Origin: Pelodera strongyloides
Lineage: Eukaryota; Nematoda; Chromadorea; Rhabditida; Rhabditidae
DNA: 64,000 nucleotides
NCBI GenBank assembly: GCA_036852015.1
Contig: JAANDG010000133.1
Location: 233,245 to 297,244 of the forward strand
Direction: 5' to 3'
Position 1 is the stretch's first letter. The number at the start of each line of letters is the position of its first letter. Made by a program: the position numbers and the translations under genes. A model generated the notes under the pieces. It saw only the letters and a list, made by a program, of their open reading frames with translations. It had not been told where the DNA came from and did not search any database. Shown piece by piece: positions 48,213 through 60,251 of the stretch.

Positions 48213-51200
48213 ATGGCAACATCTTCAGTCATGGACAAAATGCAACTTCTTGTTTTGGTTTGTTTTATTCCTGTTTGCTACTGTGCTTTTCTGCTTCTCT
48301 CGTACGTGGAGTTTTATTTATTTGTTGCAACTTTGATGGTTTTTAGAAGAATCAACGCCCTGAAGGACGTCCGCGACACTTTTCAATCGCCAGTTTCGCG
48401 ACCTTGGAGCAAGAATCACCGGCTAGAGCGCGGCAATATACGTGAGTTTCTTGCAGTTCTGTTCTGAGTGTTGCATTTAAACTACCCAAATTGACGAGTG
48501 GTTCATGCAAACATATTTTCAGCAACCTGAGAGACGAGTACCTCCAACCGCTGCACGTTTCTCGTTGGGAAGTTTTCCAAGGAAAGAAGGCTGCGTCGGG
48601 AACAGAGTGCGTACTTTGACATGCTTTGACTGCGTCTTCCCTACTGTCACTTGTATTTGACGTTTAAATTGTTTAGAGCCCTCGAGCAACCCCGTTCGGC
48701 GCCGAACGCTCAGATCAACGCAAAGGGACGCAAGATCGCCAAAGCTCACCGCATTCTCTTCTCCTCGCCGAAGGGCAATGTTCCTGTTGAGAATGCCAAC
48801 GCCATGGTTGAAAATATTAAGGTAAGATGAAGTGAATACCGGGTTTTCAAGTGTACTTGAATCTTTCTAATTTTCCTATATTATTGTGTGGTGTCTTTCC
48901 TAACAAACTGATTTTCTGATATTTCAGAGTCAACGTGAATATTGGCATACAACTTGCAAGGTGTTTGCCGAAGAGAGAGCGCTCGAAAAAGCTGCTGCAG
49001 TGATGAACTCCTCGATGAAAATGCCGGTGAGTGCTGCATTACATATCGCGTTGAATGGCCTATACATCAAATAATAAAAACAAGCTCTTTTAGAACGGCG
49101 AGTCGCCTGGTGCCTACTCGATGCACGTTGCCAACGAGGGTCTCGACATGCACCTTGACCCCGAGAACCCGGAGAACAAGGTCCGCGTCAAGAGGATGAT
49201 GTTCAACTGCAGAAACGACATGCTTCTCAACGTGCAGATGCTTCACGATGTCCGGTACGTTGAGTGGTATTCAAAATTGACCACCATTTGTTTTCATTCC
49301 AAACAAATAACGCTTGTATTCTAGACTCGACAACAAATGGAAAACTCGTTACACCACTGAGTTTCTCAAGGAAAGCGGTATGCGCAAGTCCGACATTGCC
49401 AACAGACAGGGATGGGTGATTCCAATGAAGGAGATGTGCGAAAGGGTATGTTGGTCTCTTCATATTTTCAAAATTTTTACATTTCAGTATCAAACTCTCA
49501 CAGCAGTCAAGTGACATACCCTGTGTTTCAGATGAGCATCGACCCGAACTTCTTTGTATCGAATCCTCGCGTCACGCTGAGCGAAGTTAGAGCACACTTA
49601 ATTCACCTGAGACTGATGACGCCAGGCAGGCATTCGCCTTGGCTCGAGAGAGAAAGGCCCGATGCAGTTCCGTAAGTCTTTACTAAATTTCTGCACATTG
49701 CTCTGTCTCCATGCAGAATGTACATTATTTTGTTTTAGAAACCAGAGCATCAGAATATACATTCTGAAAGAGTGTGACATTCGTTCGATCGTGTACCGTG
49801 CAGCTGCATTTGCCGAGAACGTGAGCAACGACAGAGATAACACCAGAATTCACGGAGAATGTAAGCAATCTGTCTTATGGATAAACCAATCTTGACAATC
49901 AATATGGATAACCAAGTTTTGTTTATTAAGGCGCGTTCGGGATTGACCGAAAAGAAGCACCAGCAGCATATTTTAGTTTTGAAACATTTTATTCGTCCAT
50001 CGCGAACGATATTTTTTAAATTCCTTTTCTTTCGAACGCGCTTTTAGTTCCATACTTGATTTTCTTTGCAGACTTCAACAACATCTACCTTGGCAAGAGA
50101 ATGTTTGGTCCTGCGCGTCGTCAGAAGTACGTTAGCACGATTACTGGAGGAATGGAACGCCGGTGTGTTAACTTTTGAGGCAATGGTCAGCTCCAGGATC
50201 CACGATAATTAATACATGAACTTGTGGCTATCGTGTGCGTATGCTTGAATGTTATCGATTACATTTCCTTCATTTAGGTTTGAGATTCTTGACAACCAGG
50301 TGAACCACCAGTCGTTCTCACATGTTGACTCAGACAGAAATCAAGACAAGTGCCGGAATCCACGTATGTGATTGGAGCGTTGTATTGTTCTGATTGGAGC
50401 GTTCTGATTCACAAGAAAAGTTTCCGGCCACATCCACCTCGAGGCTTACCTGATTCTGCTCTTTCAGAGGTCCACTGCAACGACGAGACCCGCGTGAAGG
50501 TGTGGAACCCCGAGACGAAGAAGACCGACTTCATTCACGCCAATGTGGTTGCTGGAGGCCCGCTCTTCAACTCTTTTATTATAACCCAGGCGCCCATGGA
50601 CAATACCACCAGTAAGCGTAAGCCGTCAACTTTCAGAAATTACTTTCCTGTATTTTTTTCAGAATGAAAATATGTGTTTTAGTTGTCTTCTGGAGAATGA
50701 TCTTGCAAGTGCGCCCGGCTTACATATTCATGCTACAAAGCAGAAAGGAGGAGGATAAGTGCGCGTACTACTGGCCCAGGTAGACGATTATGCTTGCTGA
50801 CAAGTGGAACATGAGCATTTTCAACTGCATTGGTGATATCCTTAGTTCTCTAACAGTCATTTGCTCTAGAGCTGAAGGCGAATGCGGTCAAATCGGTGAG
50901 GTCACCGTGAGAAACATCAAGGTGGATGACCTCAATGTACCGAACTTCCGAATTACTTATCTCGAGATCTCTGCCCCGGATCAGGAACGGGTTCTTCTGA
51001 CGCATGTTCAGGTGAGTTTAACTTGATTTTTGGAGTGGTCGATTAGTTTCTGAGCAGTTTAATGCGAGTTTCAGTCCATGTTGCTGAAAAGCTTACATCC
51101 TTATTTAGGGTGACTTGAACAATGCGGATAATGTGGCGACTCCTCTAGCGCTTCTTGGTCTCGCACGTAACTGCACCAAACCAGTCGTTGGTAAGCTTGT

Positions 51201-52123
51201 TGTGTCGATTGGCTTGGGCTTTAATGCCGTCACAAGGGATAAGTGCAGACGTCGGCAAGGATTTTTAATTTTCTCTTCGTTTAGTTCACGACCACCTGGG
51301 AATCAGTCGGGCTGCTTGCCTTGTGGCTGCCGAGATCGCCATCTGCAGCATTCTCAAAGGGCCTGATTACAAGGTACGTTTTGCCTCGGAGAGCAATTGG
51401 TTGTCGATCTATGGGTCGCAAATTAAGCAGGTATATTAAGACCATTGGTCCGAACAACAAAGTGTTATGTGATGAATATTTAGTACACTGTGGCGGAATC
51501 TATCCAGTTCCTTCGGTCCAAGCGTCCCTACTGTGTGGAAACTCCGATGCAGGTATTATATTTGTCCATTCGTCTGATTTTTTTCCCTCTCGGCGTTGTT
51601 TTAATCAACTTTATTTTTTTTTCAGTACCTGTTCATCCACCGTATCGTCGAGCTCTTCTACATGCCGCTCACCGGAGTCATCCCCGACCTGCATGAACAC
51701 TACATGCAATGGCTGAACAATCGCTCTACCAAGCTTTTCAAAGACGACATCGATGGATCAAAGGTTACTACTTTGAATTATTTAACTGCTTTAAATTGAG
51801 ATTATCTGTCAGTGCAAATCGCCAATGTTCGCATCTTAATACAAGACTGGTTTACAAACCGGGGCCCTAATGTCCTATTCTTGCAGCTGCCTGGACACCG
51901 CAAGCTGTCGCCTGTATGCGACCCCGACCTTCTGAGACAAGTTGGCCGTCCTCCCAGATCGGACCTTCCGAGAGAGACCGCTTCTGGCATGGGACAGCTG
52001 CCGATCCTCATTGAGCAGGACGCCCACGTTGATTTCAACCTGCCCAACAAGTACCCCCATGGAATGAACTACGAGAGTTACGTTCCACGATGCAAAGGCC
52101 GCCGAAATGGTCGAATGGAATGA
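48213..52123 (+). CDS. Inactive protein tyrosine phosphatase-like protein (pseudophosphatase)
   Basis: Exons: 48213-48257, 48347-48441, 48523-48606, 48677-48821, 48928-49026, 49094-49254, 49325-49445, 49532-49671, 49739-49860, 50072-50162, 50278-50363, 50468-50611, 50683-50779, 50870-51011, 51109-51190, 51285-51373, 51484-51552, 51626-51763, 51887-52123, giving 728 aa. Residues 1-395 are a charged N-terminal region without a recognised domain. The PTP fold spans about 396-650: TDFIHANVVAGG, FIITQAPMDNTTIVFWRM, CAYYWPR, and the Q-loop region VETPMQYLFIHRI. The catalytic P-loop normally HCxxGxxR is HDHLGISR (about 552-559), so the nucleophilic Cys is Asp while the Arg stays. The WPD loop is replaced (THVQGDLNNADN). 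It should not dephosphorylate; a substrate-binding or scaffold role is inferred. No TM or signal peptide. The start is 17 bases after GGTTCAG. AATAAA at 52567-52572. Confidence 0.93.
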
Positions 52124-53511
52124 TCCAGATTGCCAGCTACATAAGAGGGATACTAAGAGAATCCATTAACCTCAATTACTTTAGCATTCAGATTGTATAC
52201 ACGAGTATTTACATGTGATCGCACAGTTTGCCGCTCTTGATTGCTCAATGCACATAGAACTTTCTTCCACTTTCACTTATTTTAGTTGTTCCTTATTTAT
52301 TTACGTATACTTCTTGACCACACGTCTTTTAGTGTGTGTTGTATTATTCACCATATTCAGTAACTTTGATTCCTAACCGTACTTAACTTATGATTCTCAT
52401 GGTCATTTTTTTTGCACTGCATCTCTTGTAAATAATTGATCTCCTAAGGATGCAATAGTCTAGTTACCAGTCCCGGTCACTCATATTCACCATTATATGT
52501 TACTAATTTTTCTAAATCTAGAGGCCTCATGAGTCGTTTATTTTTAATTTACACTTCCGATTGTGAAATAAAGTGGTCCCATTTTTTTCTGGAAGATGCG
52601 TTTTGCTGTGAATCAAAACTGTTTGAACTGATGGATTCGTCATATCTCGTGATACTCTATTATTGTCCGTTTCTTGGTCTACATTATCACTCTTCCATCT
52701 GCTTAATCGCCTTTCAGACTAGCAGTTTTGCAGACCATCCCGTTTTGCATTTCATACACTACTCGAGCGCGTTTCGCTTCAGCATTAATTTTAGTGAAGC
52801 AATCTTCTGCAATTCACAAAAAAAAAAACACTTATAAGTTTGTTCTCTAGAAATTGGTTGCATTTTCCTGTTGAGCAACACGTAAGGTAGTATGTTCACT
52901 TCGCGCTTCAATAAAACATTGAACTTTAAAAGTTGACGTCATATTGACATAGGTGAAGTTAAATCGAGATGCCCGAAGTAGCTATTGTACTTGCTTTTAA
53001 GCGACTTCTCCTTTTTTTAATGTGTCACTTCTATCATTATTTATTTATCATCTATCCTTTTTTTAAACACTAGACTAGTTACACTATATGAAACAGGCAT
53101 GCTACCATATGCAGGTAATTCCGTGCGAGACCTATTTGACGCGGGACTTGCCCCGTCCCCGTTGACAAGCGCGCATTGTTAACAGTTTCGTTATTTCGCA
53201 CACGAGTTTTTCAAAGGCGGAAATATCGTGATATTTCGCGAAATATTCTGTTCGAGTTCATTGTTAGAGTGATGCGAAACATACCGCTCACACGAGAGAC
53301 ACAGGGACTTGAAAATATTCCCTCTCTGGACCCTCTTATTTGTCAACAATCTCTCGCCTACAAACTCGAACAGAATATGTCGCGAAATTTGTGCATTTTG
53401 CCCAATTCGAAAGCGGCTTCATGGTTATTTTTTCGCTCGACTTATTATCATTTCGTTTTGCATCACTGTTTTCATTCAGTCTGTACTTACTTTTTTCAGC
53501 AAACGTCCACA
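52124..53511. other. Intergenic region between the tandem paralogues
   Basis: Holds the pseudophosphatase 3'UTR (AATAAA at 52567-52572 and near 52910) and the upstream region of its truncated paralogue. TTTTTTCAG at 53491-53499 is the acceptor before the next ATG. No further gene seen. Confidence 0.55.
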
Positions 53512-54935
53512 ATGGAGGCGCTTCATGACAAGGTCAAACAAATTGATTTGGTTTGTTTTGTTGCTCTTATTACGTATATTACATGTGCTTTGTTCTGAAA
53601 CTGAGAATACGATCTGTTTAACTTCGGAACTTTAGAAAGAACATCCCGAAGGCCGACCGCGCCACTCTTCAATCACCAGTTTTGCTACATTGGAGCAAGA
53701 ATCATCGGCGAGGGCCACCAAAAAATATGCGTAAGTGTCTCGAAATCCTGTTTAGTGCATTCAACTTGCCCAAATTGACGAGTAGCTTACGCAAACATAT
53801 TTTCAGAAAACAGGATGGCCAGTACATCCTACCGCAGCACGTTTCTCGCTGGGACCTTTTCCAAGGAAAGAAGGCTGCGTCTGGAACAGAGTGGGTGAAA
53901 TCCTTGCTAATCATTAGAAACCATCAGATGCAATGCGAAAGTTCTATTCATTTTCTATTTCTCTCTTCTCTCGCTAGCAGTTGACATTTAAATTTTTTAG
54001 AGCAGTCGAGCTACCCCGTCCCGAACCGAACGTTCAGTTCAACGCTAAGGGGCGAAAGATAGTCAAGGCCCGCCGAGCTCTCATTTCGGCGCCAAAGGGC
54101 GAAGTTGGAACGCAGAATTCCACGGTGGAGTCTAACCAGGTACGTGAATATCGTTTTTTTTTCTCTCATTTAAATCAAGCTATCGTTGAATATTAAATTG
54201 ATGACGAAGTCTAATGTCTCTCCTAATTAGGTACATTTCAGAGTGAGCAGAAAACTTGCAAAGTGTTTGAGGAAGAAAGGCCGGAAACTGTTGCCGAGCT
54301 ACCGGGCTCATCGTTGGAGATGGCTGTGAGTTGTTTTCATATTCCTCAAAGGCACAGGCCCACGTAATAAAAACCATTACGATTTTTTTGTGTTATAAAG
54401 CTTCAGGTGTTTGAAAAAATGATAACAAACACCCCGTTTCCTATGGTAGTGAAATGAGGATATTATTTGCTTAACTCGATACCCATACATGAACCGTCGA
54501 TGGATCAAAAACATCTGCTGCATACTTTTAATAAGAGACAATATGACCCTCGGAGACAATTGCACCGTACATCAGTGCGCGGCGGTAGATATACAGAGCG
54601 GCTCGCCACAATTTTCTTATTATGGCAATTGAACAAGTACCCAAAGGTTGTTTTCCACGGTCCATATCTGAGGATCGAGTTTCTTCAATAACTTCCACAG
54701 TTCAATACCGTAGGAAACTAGTCTTCGCTATCAGATTTGTGAAAATCTGAAGCTTTCTTATATAGTCATGCAAAAAATCACTTTAGACACGTGGGTCTGA
54801 GCCTATCACTCGCATTGTTCAACATGAAAGTCAACAATCTCTCTCATTTAGACCAGCGAGTTGCCTGGTGCCTACTCGATGAATGTTGTCAGTGAGGATC
54901 TCGAGATGCACCTCGACCAACAAAAGGATCACTAA
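53512..54935 (+). CDS. N-terminal-only tandem paralogue of the pseudophosphatase
   Basis: Six exons parallel the first six of the upstream gene: 53512-53550, 53636-53730, 53807-53890, 54001-54139, 54242-54325, 54852-54935. Exons 2 and 3 have exactly the same lengths (95 and 84) as in the full gene. The frame is open for 174 aa and ends at TAA after LDQQKDH, where the full gene continues LDPENPENKV. Shared blocks include EGRPRH, SFATLEQES, HVSRW, FQGKKAASGTE, AKGRKI, CKVF.EER, PGAYSM. The PTP domain is absent. A trans-splice-like TTTTTTCAG lies 12 bases before the ATG. The frame has stayed open despite clear divergence, so this may be a working short protein rather than a pseudogene. A possible AATAAA is at 55678-55683. 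Confidence 0.75.
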
Positions 54936-57900
54936 CTGAATGGCTGAGGCTGTAAAACTACAATGATTCCACCATACTCATCAGGTTTTTTATTTACTCA
55001 CTAATTCTAGTGTTCCATGTCCATATTTGATTAAATGCCGTACTAGTTTATAAGGCATATGAATGTTTTATCATTCAAATTAATTGTATCTATATCCCCA
55101 ATCGCTCACGAACGCCTTTTTCTCATGATTGCTCATCTTGTTTTGATTGCAAACAAACTTATTTGTTTGGCGACTTAGTTTTTTTCAGTTTTACTCATAT
55201 TTATCTACATTTGTCTGCACATGTTCAGTACATGTTTGTGATTTGGTCATTTGACACATTTCTATTTGCGTTCAGAATATTTATACTTATTTGTTATTTT
55301 TTAATATACATTTGTGTTGTATATCCATCGTGTTTATTAACTTTCACTCACAACTGTGCGCTTTAGCTCGTGCCTTTCGTCATCGTTTTGCAATGCATCT
55401 GATGCTTATCATTGAGTAGTGATCTCCTAACAGTGCAATTTTCTCGTTACCGGTTCGTATCCAGTCTTATCATGCGCAGGAATTTTTATTGTTATGTGGT
55501 TTAATAATGATTCACAGAGGTAAATATTGTCCTCACTTGTTGGGAATTATCGATTCTTTCTTTTACGTTACCAGTTTTGAATGTAAATCGATAATTTATG
55601 TTTATTTATACCAGAAGTTTTTAGTATGGTTTTCATGTCTATCTGTTCTTCTGATTTGTTTGTGCATCAACATGCAAATAAAACCTTATATATGTTTATA
55701 AAAAAGTTGTCAAGAAACCAAACATCACGAGTGTTGCAAGGTAACGTCTGGTGCGTAAAACAAGCAGCGGCTAAATGAGGCAGTTGACAGTGTATCCTGC
55801 CTAATGCATTCACTGGCTGTTTTCACTTCATCATACTACTATCAAATTACAACTTAATCAACAAAATTGTTCTGGCCGCGACAACAGTACACAGTTTGGC
55901 AAATAGTTTATGATAGCGTCTGCGTAATACGAACATAAAACCAAAAGTGCAAAAAAGGCACACCCACTTATACTAGAAAACGTTGATTTATTCTAAATTT
56001 TGCAATGGAAACGGCTTGTGCTTTTGTAACAAATTTTCTGCAATTGACATTTAGTAATATTATATAGCCAGTGTGCACATCTTATGTTTTACACTCCTAT
56101 ATTTCTCCCTAAAAGCATAATCCAGGAAATCCTTCTGGTTTCATCCTTTATAGGACAAATTTTAAACTAATTTTCTCCCATGTTGGTCTGCTGTTTTGTC
56201 TCAATTTGTAGCAGCGCTTATAAATCATCATCTTGTGTTCCAGTCCTAAATATATGATGACACTAAAAGACATAAATGTTTTCCGGTCTGCTATATAGCA
56301 GGTTCACCACGCCTTGTTTTGTAACTGATCTTGGGATTTTTGAACGAAATATCCTATTCTTGGCGCATCACTTGGTGACTTTCACATTCGTTGTTTTAGT
56401 GTGCTCTTAATAATAAAATGTGGATTTTGGATACATGTTTTCTATTTGCTCAAGTGCCACCTCGCCTCGAAGTAACACTTTGTTCCAAGTTGAAGTTCTG
56501 ATCAGCACAGTAGATACTGATTCGGGCTCACGATTTTTAACCTTTCAGCAATTTTCCTCTCGCCCAGGACGAGGCGCCTTTTTTCGGTTCTCAAGGCTAT
56601 TTGGTTTCATTAAGACAATCAACCTTATGCTTTGAGATTTTCTCTTGAAATATGAGAACACACCCTGAAGTATAATACGGATGCAATAGACACCGTTAAA
56701 AAAACTGAGTCATAATCAGACATCTTCCAATGTAAACTTAATGTAAACTTGTTGGTGAGACTGTTTGCATGCACATACACTTCATAGGCAGTAAAGAAAC
56801 AACTACTAAATTAAATCGCAATTAATAGGCTGGGCTGTTTGAATGTGAGGAACCGTGGTTTCCAACCAATGTTCAAAACGCACTGTGCACTTTTTCTGTG
56901 GTGACAACCTATTTGAGGACTGTTCACTCTCATCAGGTAAGTTGGCACCTTGACTTTATGTTCGAGGGTTTTGGAAGTGTGTTAGCACTACTTTGACAAC
57001 TAAGATCGTGCCTTCGAGCCTCTGCGGGATCTCAAAGAGCAAACAAAAACTAAAATAAACCCTGAAGTAATTGCAGAAAGTTCATTTGCGACCCTCAAGG
57101 TTTTTTAAAAAGTGGCCTGTCAATAGATAAGCATTTTTTGCTTGGACATCCAGTATATAACACCAGGTCATGTTAGTTAACTCAGCCCCTTACGCGTTTC
57201 ATCTTCCTTACCGTACCGAACAGCTTTTGTAAAACCATTTGTTGTTTTGAAGAGACACACATAAATTATGCCCTTGCTTCCGAGTCCTTCCTTTCCATGT
57301 CGCACCTTCTGCAATAGCCATGTCCAAAGTGTTTGTGTGGTTTTGCCGTCCCCCAATTGATGCGCGAAAGTGAGTCGAACGAACAACATGACTAAAATAA
57401 ACGCACGCTATGCATATACAAACATGTCAACAAATGTTATACCTATAGAACAGGGCATATAAGCACGAGCTCAAAAATGTGCCGCATAAATGCTATTTTG
57501 GGTCCGTTTGCTTCACTTTTTTTTGCAGTATCTACGATTGCCAAAGGGCTACGTGTAATCATAACTAAATAGTTGCTAACGCTAAAAAGTGCATGATTTG
57601 CGACGCTCGTGTTGTAACGATGATACGGTTTGTGAGTTATTTCATCTGGTTACCCTTTCCCTAAATGCTTTCTCATAGCCATTGGCAATACACTAGGTTT
57701 TCACTTTGATTTTGCTGTCATTGTCAATGGTGGCCGTCTCGCACACTGTCAAAACAGTCACTGAAGTTCCGGTTACACATTTGTATTTGTGAGCGGTTTC
57801 ACTTGTAGTCACCAACATTCTGCGTGCTTGTATAATGCTGCTATTTATTGTGTTTGTTTGCTAGCTGGCCGAGCTTGATTGCTAAAGAAGCAGAACACCT

Positions 57901-60251
57901 AAGCCCAGTTCTGCCACCCACAATGCACACTCAATCTAATAACGACTGACAGACTATCATTCACGCAATTCGTTTACTTAAGATCTAGACAGCCCGCAAA
58001 CATTCAGAATTTACGCGTGGCCAATAATCAATCAAACATTTTAGTAAATAATAGAAAATTGATTACAACATGATCGTGTAGTCCTTTCGCGATATAAGAA
58101 AAACTCCTGTTTATTCTGCTGAAAAGATGATCTACAACAGAGTACCCAGTTCGGGGAAATCCTGTATGTTTTCTTTTATTCGAATCATTTTTTGCTCATG
58201 GTCAATTCACAACTAACGCCTTCCGGTAGTCTATGGAACATGATGATCCCAATGTTACGCAATGCCCTAAATAAACAATTAGAATAGCGAAATAGAATGC
58301 CTGGAAAAATGACACATTAATTGCTTTCAAACACGCAAGCAATTTACCAATAGGAACAATTTCATCAGAATATACGCAGTTTATATATATTATATTAAAT
58401 TATCCTTGTTTTTTTTTTGGTTTCTTTCCTACTAACTACCTGTACCTTATCTTGTTTCTAACCGGAATCTTTTTGGTTAATATCGTTACTATAGTATGAT
58501 GTATGGTTGTTTACATCGTCTAAATATTAGTTCCGCATTATTGTTTTTTTTTATTATATCTTAATCAGGTTCGCCATCTAATTGACCCTGACAATGCTTG
58601 AAAAAAAAACGGAAGACGGTTGCAAGGCCATTGAAAGGCGCTGACCCTGAAGCTGCGCAATGCAAGAATCGTTTACAACATGTTGCATAAAAAGGGAAAG
58701 GCTCACAACGGCTATCTATTCCCATCATTTCCATTTTTCTCGCAGTTTCGTTGGTTTTTCGCTTTTAAAGAGAGAAACAGGGAACCAAATTTCGGAAACC
58801 TTGTAGACATAGACGTGTATGGAACACCGTTCTTGGCCCATTATGGTGTCATAAGATTTGCATTTATTTGCACCGTGAATTTCAAAAGGACTCGGTTTTA
58901 ATCATTTTGCATAATTTCTTTTTTTTTTCGATTTCCTCCATATCTACCCCATTTCTCTCTACTCCCTCGAAAAGAAGATATCAGCTTACGACTCTTACGT
59001 CAAACAACGGCTGATTCTTCAGAGACATTCCCAGAGCATATCATGAAATGCATTCAATAAGGCCAGTCCCTATGTTGCTGTCAATCCAAAACCGACAGTC
59101 GCTTTCATGCCTGGTGCTTGCCATGTTTGTGGGTGCTCTCTGGCCAGTCTCTCACTGAATGTATATCTTGCTTGAATGCTTACAGTACCCGCGGACAGGT
59201 TCGCCAGTCGTCGGTGTTTGCCATGCCCCCCGCTACCCCTATCAAGACGGCAAGGTTGTCTCACCCGCAATGTGGTGCTTCATTCTCGGTAACGCCTCTC
59301 CATAGAATGCTTAACCCCACACCCTCTGTAGGCTAATATACCACTTCGGCGAGTGTTAACCTGTTACAATATACACATTAACTTAAAGAATGTGTAACAG
59401 CTAGCTAACTTAAGGTCATGTTGCACTTCCTGTACATTCATTTATCTGGCTTTGCCGTTCAGCTAATGTGAGGTTACATGTAGTACAGTAACAATTTGGT
59501 ACGCTGCGGTGTACAGGCAGTGAGCAAGCTGCTGGCATTATTCTTTCGTTTTGCCCTTTCATTAGTTAATAAAGAAGCTTGTAGACCATGATGTTTCCCC
59601 CAAAACATTAGTCCAAGTGCATATGTTTCTAATAAAGGCGTGCCTCTTGGCCCTTCCGCGAAATACGATCCTTAAACTTTTCTCTTTAATAATAAATAAA
59701 CATGCCGGATCATATCTCTATTATCTAAAAACTATCGCCGATCATATATAATCTTTGATATGATTAGGTTCTGATTTTGAAAGAACTCTCGTCACTTTTT
59801 GTCTGCATGACGTGATATTATAATGATTTTTTTCTTCAACGTATGCTTCATATGTTTGTAGTAAAAGGCGAATAAAGAATTAAAACATTCACAATTAGTT
59901 TTCATTGACAGCTCACAAATCTGTCGTAAAAACATGTGCTTTGTTGTGGTATGATTTTAGGGTGTGTGTTTTCAAATGATTCATATAGAGCACGCCCCTT
60001 AATACAAGCACTGAAATCCTTTGCATATGTAACTATTTATTGCGTAAAAATCAGAGCTGACATTCACTCTTCCTTTCATTGGCTTGAATTATGAGTTAAA
60101 CTATGGTTCCATGTTCACTTGTTGTCTGTTTTGTACTTATACGTCTTTTGTACTAACCTGCCGAATACGAGTATTTCATATCAAACGTTTGCGTATCTCA
60201 CTATTGGCTTTGCCGTTTCAGTTGATACCGGTACCCTTGCACACACACGAA
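54936..60251. other. Intergenic region with one possible coding patch
   Basis: Mostly AT-rich with short frames. At about 59060-59336 the base composition becomes GC-rich and two neighbouring + strand segments could be exons (59062-59130 and from 59175), but no complete gene could be assembled. TTTCAG (to 60221) is the acceptor before the next gene. Confidence 0.45.

Noticed and set aside
53176..53598. 140-codon open frame upstream of and over the truncated paralogue
   Set aside because: It overlaps exon 1 of the paralogue in another frame; homology to the full pseudophosphatase supports the other reading.
59070..59270. - strand Arg/Gly-rich frame
   Set aside because: No splice signals or motif; the + strand has better exon-like boundaries at the same place.
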